Shown here one piece after another: positions 57,164 through 64,000 of a DNA stretch of 64,000 nt. Origin of the DNA: Candidatus Obscuribacterales bacterium (GTDB taxonomy: Bacteria > Cyanobacteriota > Vampirovibrionia > Obscuribacterales > Obscuribacteraceae). The stretch spans positions 1 to 64,000 of the forward strand of contig JAGVKB010000102.1 in assembly GCA_020050835.1 (NCBI GenBank). Reading direction: 5' to 3'. Made by a program: the position numbers and the translations under genes. The notes under the pieces were generated by a model. The model worked only from the letters and a program-made list of their open reading frames with translations, was not told the origin of the DNA and searched no databases. The stretch's first letter is position 1; each line of letters begins with the position of its first letter.

Positions 57164-57540
57164 TCAAATGCAGCCCAGCTTTCTGCTTTCACTTGTCGCG
57201 ACTTTCAGATGTAGCCAGCTTGGCTGATAGCAATAAAGTTTTGCAGCGTCGAAGCTGGCAGTGCGCGTGACATAGGGCAACTCGTCGATTCGCTGCCAGA
57301 TCGGTACGCTTGTATCAAATACCGGAGAGTTGTGAAGTTGACCGCAGTCATGCAACACGGCCATCGTGCGCACGCATTTCGGGCATTGCGAGCAGTTGCC
57401 GTAAGCGCTGCGATTCTCAAAACACACTCGAAGATGATTTTGCACCAGCGGTTGAAAGGCGATCGCTCGTATCCGTTCAGCGCGCGAGAGCGCCGAAATT
57501 GGCTTTCAAGATTGACTCGTTCTACATCAACTGAATTCAA
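57164..57540 (-). pseudogene. Frameshifted 3' remnant with an LRVCxEN...CxxCxKCxRTM motif
   Basis: On the minus strand one frame reads SALSRAERIRAIAFQPLVQN, then HLRVCFENRSAYGNCSQCPK and CVRTMAVL to a TGA at 57164. An in-frame stop (TGA near 57503) blocks it upstream, while a second frame supplies MNSVDVERVNLES just before. The pattern LRVCWEN-(G)xYNCGxCxKCxRTM is one I know from the C-terminus of enzymes of the MurL-like/uncharacterised group, so this looks like the tail of such a gene with a frameshift and a lost 5' end. The upstream part is replaced by the end of the 57548-58456 gene. The family name is from memory. Confidence 0.45.
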
Positions 57541-57547
57541 AAAAGTT

Positions 57548-58456
57548 TCACCGCTTTTTGAGGATGTAATGCTTGAGCATAAATCTGCCAGGATATGCTT
57601 CCGATTCAGCGCATATATGAAATCTTGAATCGAGGAGACCCAACATGCTTTCCATTGCGAGCGTCCCGGTCAGGAAGGGGTCGCGCAGGATGATCACTGC
57701 ATCGGGTCGGGCCGTGGCTGCCAGCTGCTCCATGATTGCCAGTCTGGGGGTCGCAAATGGATCCCAGTTGATCACGTCAAACGCTCCGTAATCGAAGTTG
57801 GCTGCATCTCCTTCAACAATCTTTATACGCTCGAGCTCGAAGCTGTTGACCAGCTGGCTGGCCATTGTCAGCGCCTGGGGATCACGCTCGATGCCGGTAA
57901 GCGAAGGAATACTCGTCCAATCGTGCAAGTAAAAAAGACTGGCTGGAACCTTGCCGCAGCCCATCATGGCATAGCTTTCGCAGCGCGAGAAATCGACCAG
58001 CTGGAGTAAGTCGGATACTCGCTCATAAGCGCCTCTGGTGTGAGGTCCTAAGATGTCGCCAAGTTTTTGCTCGCCCGCTAATGTACGGCCAATCATGTAA
58101 GCGAACGTTTTCTCCTCCATCAGCCAGGTAAATCGTAGAACTACTGGTTGGAAGAACCTTTGATATGAAAGAAAGAGCGAGCTTCGCTCAAAGTCGGCAA
58201 AAGTTTTTTTGTCTTTGTATGTGCGAATGAAGGTCAAAAACTGATGGACTGCCGAGATAAATGCAGTCTCGTTTTCCGTCGAACACTCCTCTTTCAGGAG
58301 GTCGAGCTGAGCGATTAAGGCAGCTAGCGGGTTGGAACCATCGAATGATGCAGGAGAAGAGAGCGAATCACGGTCGGCGCTGGCGGTTGACATCTCTCGA
58401 AACACCTCATCAATTGGGCGATTGTTATCTTCTGCTGCTGGTTGTCCGAGCGCCAC
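57548..58456 (-). CDS. Nicotianamine-synthase-like SAM-dependent enzyme
   Basis: 302 residues. An N-terminal helical region (residues 1-145) leads to a Rossmann-type SAM fold: YAMMGCGKVPASLFYLHDW (motif I-like), LTGIERDPQALTMASQLVNS, KIVEGDAANFDYGAFDVINW, ARPDAVIILRDPF, and FMLKHYILKKR. The GCGxVPxxLxxLH motif with a helical front domain resembles nicotianamine synthase and its bacterial relatives. Those transfer aminopropyl (aminocarboxypropyl) groups from SAM to make metallophores. A plain class I methyltransferase is the alternative. GTG 58456 is taken as start; ATG 58393 is possible. Convergent with the pseudogene remnant, divergent from the binding-protein gene. Confidence 0.6.
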   Translation of the reverse strand: MALGQPAAEDNNRPIDEVFREMSTASADRDSLSSPASFDGSNPLAALIAQLDLLKEECSTENETAFISAVHQFLTFIRTYKDKKTFADFERSSLFLSYQRFFQPVVLRFTWLMEEKTFAYMIGRTLAGEQKLGDILGPHTRGAYERVSDLLQLVDFSRCESYAMMGCGKVPASLFYLHDWTSIPSLTGIERDPQALTMASQLVNSFELERIKIVEGDAANFDYGAFDVINWDPFATPRLAIMEQLAATARPDAVIILRDPFLTGTLAMESMLGLLDSRFHICAESEAYPGRFMLKHYILKKR

Positions 58457-58544
58457 ATCTTATCACGGTGCTGGATTGGGGCTGATTGAAGTGAAGAGTT
58501 GACTTAAGAACAAATAATGGCAAGTTAACCAAAGAATGCTAAAA

Positions 58545-58613
58545 GCTAGAAGGACAGGGCTAGTCTGGACTATCGTTCTAGCTCGTGCCGCGAGCTAGAA
58601 GCAGTTTCTAGAC
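58545..58613. promoter_or_regulatory. Inverted and direct TTCTAGCT repeats, candidate operator
   Basis: A perfect 10-bp inverted repeat TTCTAGCTCG/CGAGCTAGAA lies at 58576-58585 and 58591-58600 with a TGCCG spacer. A further AGCTAGAAG stands at 58545-58553 and a TTCTAGAC near 58605. The cluster lies in the 204-nt divergent region between the NAS-like and NMT1-like genes, about 60 nt before the latter. No U-tract, so a regulator site or an RNA hairpin is likelier than a terminator. Confidence 0.5.
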
Positions 58614-58660
58614 CGGGCTCAACCACTGAAAGTTTCCAAAATTTAAAAGGCAGCATCAAT

Positions 58661-59536
58661 ATGAGCACCATCAATATGGCTTTGTTGCGCGGCATCTGTC
58701 AGTTGCCGGCATATCTTGCTTTTGAGAAGGGGTTCTTCAAGGCAGAAGGACTGGACGTTGAGGTTGAAGTTGCTTCTACTGCCGGGCTGGTTCCCCAGAA
58801 GCTGGCCAGCGGTCAGACTCAATTTGCGGTGATGCCGTGGACGCGGGTCGCCGCCGAGAGAGATTGTCCGCTCGTGCTGTTGGCCGGCTCGGGCTGCGAA
58901 GAAGCAGCGATCGTAATGCGTCCGGGCATCACGGAGTCGGAGATCAAAAAGGTTGCCATTCCGCAGCGTGGCGGTATCAAAGATTTGACTGCGATGGGGA
59001 TGCTTAAATCGTTGGGGTTGACCGAGATTGAGTTAATCCGTCAGCCGTCAGGCGATGGTGCGATCATCGCCTTCTGGGGGCAAGGTGCTGATGCTGCTTC
59101 GATGGTGGAGCCGTATGCCACGATGCTTGAACTGTTGGGAGTGGGAAGAGTAATTCGAAGAACTGGCGATCTTTGGAAAGGTGCTCCCGGTTGTTCGTTG
59201 ACGACGACTGCTTCGTTCAAGCAGAGCTCGCCGGCGGTAGTAGCGGCAGTGGTGCGAGCCTTTGTTCGTGGTGCTGAGTTCGTTCGGGCCAATCATGAAG
59301 AGTCAGCTGCGGTTGGATCGCGCTACATTGGGATTAACAGCCGATTTATTCTTCACGCGTTAAGTAAGAATGGACCGAATTTAGATGCGCTGCGAAATCA
59401 GAAGTCAATGGACGAAATACTGGTGCTGATGAGAGAGCTTGGTTACATCGATACGGACTCCTCCAGTTATCTGGATCTGAGTTTCCTGGACAAGGCGCTC
59501 GAAGTTTCGAATCAATCGTGCGGGGTAACGATTTGA
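58661..59536 (+). CDS. NMT1/SsuA-type substrate-binding-like protein without signal peptide
   Basis: 291 residues. MSTINMALLRGICQLPAYLA, FEKGFFKAEGLDVEVEVAST and QTQFAVMPWTRVAAE are the NMT1/periplasmic-binding fold used for taurine, nitrate or thiamine-precursor uptake (SsuA, TauA, ThiY/Thi5). It begins directly with the fold and has no signal peptide or lipobox, and no ABC permease or ATPase gene is nearby. A cytoplasmic, possibly enzymatic role (as in yeast Thi5) is conceivable. AAAGG lies 10 nt before ATG. The TGA overlaps the TTG of the next gene. Confidence 0.78.
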   Translation: MSTINMALLRGICQLPAYLAFEKGFFKAEGLDVEVEVASTAGLVPQKLASGQTQFAVMPWTRVAAERDCPLVLLAGSGCEEAAIVMRPGITESEIKKVAIPQRGGIKDLTAMGMLKSLGLTEIELIRQPSGDGAIIAFWGQGADAASMVEPYATMLELLGVGRVIRRTGDLWKGAPGCSLTTTASFKQSSPAVVAAVVRAFVRGAEFVRANHEESAAVGSRYIGINSRFILHALSKNGPNLDALRNQKSMDEILVLMRELGYIDTDSSSYLDLSFLDKALEVSNQSCGVTI

Positions 59537-60585
59537 AGGCTCCGCAGCCGGAGGCGCAGGGTGAAATTTCTGTGACGGCGAATCTTGATTTAATCGAAAG
59601 CCTTTACCAGCAGATAGACTCGGTTCTTGAGCCGCTAGTGCCGGTGGGATCAGCTTGTGCGTTGATTGACTACCCGTACTTTCCCAATGTTGGTGATAAT
59701 GCAATCTGGCTTGGTCAGTGGCAATATCTCAGAAGCCGCGCTGCCAAAGTTGTTTATTCTTGCGATCATCTCACCTATTCGCGAGAGTCGATGGCCGCCA
59801 GCATCAACCCCGAAACCATCATCCTGCTGCAGGGTGGTGGCAACTTTGGTGACCTTTATCCACTGCATCAGCAGATTAGAGAGTCGGTGGTTGCCGACTT
59901 CCCTCACAATAAGATTATTGCTATGCCGCAGTCGATTTACTTTCGGAATCCCGAAAGACGAAAGCAAGCGAAGTTAATTCTGGACGCACATCCTGATCTG
60001 ACTATTCTGGTTAGAGACCGCCGCAGCTTGGAGCTGGCTCGCCAGGAATTTAGAAACGCAAGCGCCTTGTGTCCGGACATGGCATTCGCGCTTGGAAGGC
60101 TTACGCGTTTTGCTCCAAAAGAAGAGATTTTCTGTCTATTGCGTAGGGATGCAGAAGCGCTCGGACATTCAATGCCGGTTAAGTTTGAAAGCCTGTCGAC
60201 CGCTGATTGGTACGGCGAGCGTGATAGCCTCCAAGCTTTCAGGCAACTTCTGCTCGGGCACCGGCAGTGGCTACGCAACTGGTGGCAACGTTCCATTTCG
60301 TGCCGGGAGTTAGTTTATTCTCTTTTGGCAAAGCAGCGACTGGCACGAGGGTGCCGTGCGCTCAGTAGTGGCAGGGTGGTGATTACAGATCGTTTGCATG
60401 GACACTTACTGTGTCTGCTGATGGGAATTCCGCATGTTGTAATGGACAATAGCTACGGGAAGTTGAAAGACTGCTATGAAACCTGGACCGGCCGCTCGAA
60501 GCTCGTGCAATGGGCAGACTCCCCGGCCGATGCATTGAGAGCGGCAGACAGTTTGGCTGGCAGTGTCGGTGTTCATGCCAACTAG
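59533..60585 (+). CDS. Polysaccharide pyruvyltransferase-family protein
   Basis: 350 residues. The family signature is a GT-B-like fold: YPYFPNVGDNAIWLGQWQYL near the N-terminus, ILLQGGGNFGDLYPLHQQI, IAMPQSIYF, and the C-terminal ITDRLHGHLLCLLMGIPHVV, DNSYGKLKDCYETW. Such enzymes add pyruvyl ketals to exopolysaccharide or cell-wall glycans (CsaB, PssM) using PEP. TTG 59533 overlaps the TGA of the preceding gene (TTGA) with GGGG 7 nt upstream; a GTG at 59518 is the alternative. Coupled to the NMT1-like gene. Confidence 0.85.
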   Translation: MKAPQPEAQGEISVTANLDLIESLYQQIDSVLEPLVPVGSACALIDYPYFPNVGDNAIWLGQWQYLRSRAAKVVYSCDHLTYSRESMAASINPETIILLQGGGNFGDLYPLHQQIRESVVADFPHNKIIAMPQSIYFRNPERRKQAKLILDAHPDLTILVRDRRSLELARQEFRNASALCPDMAFALGRLTRFAPKEEIFCLLRRDAEALGHSMPVKFESLSTADWYGERDSLQAFRQLLLGHRQWLRNWWQRSISCRELVYSLLAKQRLARGCRALSSGRVVITDRLHGHLLCLLMGIPHVVMDNSYGKLKDCYETWTGRSKLVQWADSPADALRAADSLAGSVGVHAN

Positions 60586-60642
60586 AGTTCCGGCAGAGTC
60601 AATTACTGTCTCTTCTGCAAGGGAGCATGCTGCTATATTTGC

Positions 60643-61845
60643 TCACCTTTTGGCGGCAGTCGGATTGTTATCGACCGGACATTTTGAATGAACCGCCAAT
60701 CGATAGGCTTCAAGCGTGGCTTCCACGCAATTGTTCCAACTGGTGGATTGAGCCACGGCTGTGACATGTGAGCGCAATCGCTCATACAGCGCAGAGTCGT
60801 CCATCAAGTCTGTCATGAGATCAGCGAGTCTGCCTGCATCGAGGTGATTATCCAGGATCAGCGCGTTTTGTCTGTCAGTGAGAAGCTCCGACACACCCAT
60901 GCAACGGCTGACAATTGGCGGTAGCCCCCGGTGCATCGCTTGCAGCGGAGCCATACCGAAGACGTCATGGCGAGACGGCATTACGAATGCCCGGGCTTGT
61001 TTGTAGACGTTGTCCATGTCTTGGCGAAAACCGAGATATTCGACGTCAGCGGCTATGCCCAGGATGTTCAAGCGCAGAGAGTCAATCGGCTTTTTTGAGA
61101 GTCCGGCGATTTGTAATTTAAACGATTTGCCTTTGCGACGCAGAATCGAGCAGGCTTTGAGCACTGTGTCGAGACCTTTGCGGCGGTAGCCTCGTCCGAC
61201 AAAGAGAAAGGTAAACAAACTGCCCCGCGCAGGCAGTTGAGCGGTGGTCGCAAACTGGTTCTCACTTTCCAGGTCTGCGCCCGGATGTGCTACTACATAT
61301 GGTGTTATGTCCAAGTCGCAGCTCGACTTCATCGCCGCGCGAAAGTCATTGCGGCAGACGTGCGATGGAAAGATGAAGCTGCCTGCATTCTGGCAAAGTA
61401 TGCGGTCGTAACGGTCGCGAGCTTTGTAAGCCGGCGCGAAAAGCTCCTTGCCTTTGTTTAGCAGGTTCTCCCAGCCGGTACCGACTTTTGACAGGTGCTG
61501 TACTGAATGGTTGTGAAACGTAACGACATTAGCGCCATCAATTGGAAAGTGTTGCGTGTGAATCAGGTCAAACGGGCCCGACCGGGCTGCAGCCTCGGTA
61601 GCTGCTTTGAACTGATGCTCGAGCTTCTGCCATTTAGGTAGGCGCTTGTCCGGTTCGGAAAAGAGAACGACAGAAAGATTGGCCGCGGCCAGCTCGGTCT
61701 TCTGCTCCTGGCAGATGACGGTTACTTTGAATCCCTGCGCGAGCAGACCTTCGATTACTTTGTGGGTATAGAGCTCGAGCCCGCCTCCGGTCGAGAACGA
61801 GCGAACGACCATAGCGATGTGAAGGGGTTCGTTCATCCCTGACAT
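60643..61845 (-). CDS. Glycosyltransferase family 4 protein
   Basis: About 400 residues. GT4 features: an N-terminal IAMVVRSFSTGGGLELYTHK (acceptor domain), FTFLFVGRGYRRKGLDTVLK, then the donor motif with MPSRHDVFGMAPLQAMHRGL, PPIVSRCMGVSELLTDRQNA. The EX7E glycosyltransferase motif is read as D-x-F-G-M-A-P-L-Q-A, so the first Glu is replaced by Asp and the second by Gln, an atypical active site. Start uncertain: ATG 61845 (MSGMNEP) or ATG 61836; upstream TTG/GTG codons add residues unlike the family. A cytosolic enzyme of surface-glycan or lipid glycosylation; convergent with the pyruvyltransferase gene. Confidence 0.82.
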   Translation of the reverse strand: MSGMNEPLHIAMVVRSFSTGGGLELYTHKVIEGLLAQGFKVTVICQEQKTELAAANLSVVLFSEPDKRLPKWQKLEHQFKAATEAAARSGPFDLIHTQHFPIDGANVVTFHNHSVQHLSKVGTGWENLLNKGKELFAPAYKARDRYDRILCQNAGSFIFPSHVCRNDFRAAMKSSCDLDITPYVVAHPGADLESENQFATTAQLPARGSLFTFLFVGRGYRRKGLDTVLKACSILRRKGKSFKLQIAGLSKKPIDSLRLNILGIAADVEYLGFRQDMDNVYKQARAFVMPSRHDVFGMAPLQAMHRGLPPIVSRCMGVSELLTDRQNALILDNHLDAGRLADLMTDLMDDSALYERLRSHVTAVAQSTSWNNCVEATLEAYRLAVHSKCPVDNNPTAAKR

Positions 61846-62045
61846 TATAGTCGGCAGCTTGCAGTTGAAAGCCGCCAGCTGGCACACCTGCTGGCGGCGC
61901 CTCCGCCTGTTTCAAGGCAGGGCCGGGCAGCTGAGCGCCGCTCTCAAGGTATCTCCAGATTGTCATGCCATATACTTTCGCCATTGAGAGCCCTTAATAA
62001 ACTTGTTAAAATCGAGTTCTTTTCTTCTCGGGTGCCGTTCTTGCT

Positions 62046-63206
62046 ATGTCCGTAGATTGCGAAGTGATTGTGTTAGGTGCCGGCGCGATGGGCGGTGCGG
62101 CAGCCTATCAATTGGCTAGAGCCGGTGTTTCCGTTCTCCTTCTTGAACAGTATGAAGTCGGTCATACGCGCGGTGCCTCGCACGGAGAGAGCCGGATCAT
62201 CAGGCTTTCTTACGACCATCCCCATTACATTGAGATGTGCAGGCGCTCCTATCGGCTGTGGGCGGAGTTAGAATCTGACGCCGGTGAAACGGTGCTAACC
62301 AGGACAGGCATGCTCGATCTCAGCCCGCCCGGTCATCCGGCCATGGCAGCATGCCTCGAAAGCATGCGAGCAACTGCGGTTGAACATGAGATCTGGAGTA
62401 GCGCTGAAGTAATTCGACGTTATCCGCAGTTCAAGCTGCCGTCCGAGTATTTTGGAGTCTGGCAGTCCGATGCCGGCATCTTGAGTCCGCAACAATGCGT
62501 TTCCTTGCTGGTCCGAACGGCTCAAAAGCATGGGGCGGTAATTAAAGACAATACTAAAGTGGAGGCGATTTTGCTTCAGGACGACAGAGTGACGGTCGTT
62601 ACTCAATCCGGAGAGTTTCACGGCAAAAAGTTGATTGTCTCTGCCGGTCCCTGGGCCGGCACGGCTCTTCAACAGGTTGGGTTGCGCTTGCCTTTGACTG
62701 TTACTCAAGAATCTTATGTGTTCTTCCAGCCTCGAAGACCTGACCTTTTTGAGGTAGGCAGATTCCCCATTTTCGCCTTTTATGGTGACACGCCTCACGG
62801 GCCTGACCTTGCATTTTACGGATTTCCGGTTTTTGGAAAAGCCGGCATCAAAATTGCTCGGCATCACGCCGGTCCTGTCACGACCGCCGACGATCGATCA
62901 TTCGATGTGCCACCAGAGACAGTCGACCGCTTGCAGGGATATCTTCAGCAATTCCTGCCTGATGCTCAGGGCGTGCCAATCCATGCGATGACTTGCCTGT
63001 ACACCAACACTCCCGATCGCCATTTCGTAATCGATACCTTACCGGGATACCGGCATGTTGCAATCGCCTGTGGCTTCTCCGGGCACGGCTTCAAGTTTGC
63101 TGTTTTGATTGGCGAGCTGCTCGCTGATCTCGTCACCAAGCAGCGGACTGACTGCTCGATCGAACTATTTTCACTTTCGAGATTCGACTCGGTTTCGGCA
63201 AAGTAA
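62046..63206 (+). CDS. FAD-dependent amine oxidase of the sarcosine/N-methyltryptophan oxidase family
   Basis: 386 residues, like E. coli SolA/MTOX and monomeric sarcosine oxidase. N-terminal dinucleotide site GAGAMGGAAAYQLARAG, then HTRGASHGESRIIRLSY (family signature around the substrate and flavin), and the covalent-FAD cysteine Cys317 in the conserved MTCLYTNTPDRHFVID. SGHGFKFAVLIGELLADL near the end matches the FAD-binding tail. Substrate is probably a secondary or N-methyl amino acid; which one is not shown. Stands between the GT4 gene and the dimetal oxidase. Confidence 0.9.
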   Translation: MSVDCEVIVLGAGAMGGAAAYQLARAGVSVLLLEQYEVGHTRGASHGESRIIRLSYDHPHYIEMCRRSYRLWAELESDAGETVLTRTGMLDLSPPGHPAMAACLESMRATAVEHEIWSSAEVIRRYPQFKLPSEYFGVWQSDAGILSPQQCVSLLVRTAQKHGAVIKDNTKVEAILLQDDRVTVVTQSGEFHGKKLIVSAGPWAGTALQQVGLRLPLTVTQESYVFFQPRRPDLFEVGRFPIFAFYGDTPHGPDLAFYGFPVFGKAGIKIARHHAGPVTTADDRSFDVPPETVDRLQGYLQQFLPDAQGVPIHAMTCLYTNTPDRHFVIDTLPGYRHVAIACGFSGHGFKFAVLIGELLADLVTKQRTDCSIELFSLSRFDSVSAK

Positions 63207-63212
63207 GAGCGA

Positions 63213-63971
63213 TTACCGGTCCGATTCGAGCGTCTCTAAAAGCCCGTCGTAAAGCAAGCAATTCGCGTCGAGCACAGCGTTTAAGCCAAACATTACTTCG
63301 CCGGCCGCATTGTACCGAGCGATGAAATGAAGAGCCAGTGCCAGCGACTCGTCGGAATGTTCATTTTCTACTTCGATGTGATTGAACCAGATGTGTCTTT
63401 CCAGTCCGAGCTTCCTAAAAAAATGCTGCATATGGACGAATTCTTTGATCGCTAAGAGCTCGGTGGCGGTGATTGCACCAGCGGCGACAGCCGCCGGCCG
63501 AAAATGAGTTGGGAGGCTGGCTTTGACTGGAAAGTAAAGCGGAGTTACCTGAGCGATAAACGCTTTGACACCGGTTGCGATGCGCTGTGTCTTGAATTGC
63601 TCCTGGCTTATGCCGGACTGGCGCGCCAGGTCCAGCAACTGCAATTGGTGACGGCAGTCCGGATCGCCGTTGCCATACTCATTCCTGACATTCTCGAGGA
63701 TGTAGCAGCAGGCTTCCTCAGGCATCAGACATACTGCTTTCAGTAGAAGCCGACGCAGGACAGACGCATGCGCATCGTAGTTGCGTAATAGCCCGGCCAC
63801 TCTATAACCGGTTGGACTGCAAACGCTTAGTCGGGCGAACAACGGATGGCAAGAGCAGCGGTGGGAGCTGGCGAATTCCCTCAGAAACCGCTTCCAATCG
63901 GCAAGCGACGCATCCGGCGAAAGCAAAGGCAGGCGCTGGTCCTTAGTGAGGTTAGCGGTCTTAACTTCCAT
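63213..63971 (-). CDS. Haem-oxygenase-like dimetal oxidase (iron-containing redox enzyme family)
   Basis: 252 residues, all-helical. The metal-binding set is visible: ENVRNEYGNGDPDCRHQLQL gives a Glu and a His, and NHIEVENEHSDESLALALHF gives the HxExExEH pattern of the second pair. These HDO enzymes (BesC, UndA, SznF type) use a diiron centre with oxygen to cleave or oxidise amino acids and fatty acids. It begins EVKTANLTKDQRLPLLSPDA, ATG 63971. Seven nt separates its stop from that of the flavin oxidase, convergent. Other helical oxygenase families (TenA-like) are the alternative. Confidence 0.78.
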   Translation of the reverse strand: MEVKTANLTKDQRLPLLSPDASLADWKRFLREFASSHRCSCHPLFARLSVCSPTGYRVAGLLRNYDAHASVLRRLLLKAVCLMPEEACCYILENVRNEYGNGDPDCRHQLQLLDLARQSGISQEQFKTQRIATGVKAFIAQVTPLYFPVKASLPTHFRPAAVAAGAITATELLAIKEFVHMQHFFRKLGLERHIWFNHIEVENEHSDESLALALHFIARYNAAGEVMFGLNAVLDANCLLYDGLLETLESDR

Positions 63972-64000
63972 GGTTACCCAGATGCCCGAACCGAGTTGCT

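Overview
The window is a single bacterial chromosome segment of moderate GC with dense, mostly standard genes. It carries a complete S10-spc-alpha ribosomal supercluster, SelA, EF-Tu behind a tRNA cluster, and very large multidomain histidine kinases. The N-terminus of RpoA and the EF-Tu sequence read as cyanobacterium-like without any photosynthesis gene. I therefore suspect a non-photosynthetic relative of Cyanobacteria (Melainabacteria/Vampirovibrionia, perhaps Obscuribacterales). That placement is inference from memory of the families and needs a phylogeny.

Layout. 1-3.4 kb: the 3' part of a large LysM protein whose upstream half is an in-frame 72-bp tandem repeat, then a small TPR protein. 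3.6-15.2 kb: an accessory locus with a HerA/DUF87-type ATPase, a 1524-residue membrane ATPase of VirD4/TraD type with an N-terminal zinc ribbon, a divergent coiled-coil protein, and small partners. 15.6-18.9 kb: selA, two small genes and an rlmB/trmH-type rRNA methyltransferase. 18.9-20.6 kb: tRNA-Thr, tRNA-Tyr, tRNA-Thr, then tuf and a terminator. 20.8-32.0 kb: three consecutive paralogous histidine kinases of about 1250 residues, each of which is itself an internal duplication, so six kinase modules lie in a row. 32.0-32.8 kb: a gene-free stretch with a perfect 40-bp palindrome and a GC-rich leader.

32.8-51.7 kb: rpsJ through rpsI in canonical order, including secY, adk, map, infA, rpoA and truA, ending in a strong intrinsic terminator. 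Several products carry zinc-binding forms (S14, S4, L24, L36, adenylate kinase), and L4, S3 and S5 have charged disordered extensions. 51.7-57.0 kb: a hypothetical protein, an exported TPR protein, a two-helix membrane protein, a twin zinc-ribbon membrane protein, and a DUF255/YyaL-type thioredoxin-domain protein. 57.1-64.0 kb: an accessory neighbourhood with a decayed gene fragment, a nicotianamine-synthase-like protein, an NMT1-type binding protein overlapping a polysaccharide pyruvyltransferase-like gene, a GT4 glycosyltransferase, an MSOX/MTOX-type flavin amine oxidase and a haem-oxygenase-like dimetal oxidase.

The most unusual parts are the tandem double-kinase array between tuf and the S10 operon, the HerA plus VirD4-like locus, and the right-end cluster of possible small-molecule metabolism. 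No rRNA gene, CRISPR array, transposase or integrase was recognised.
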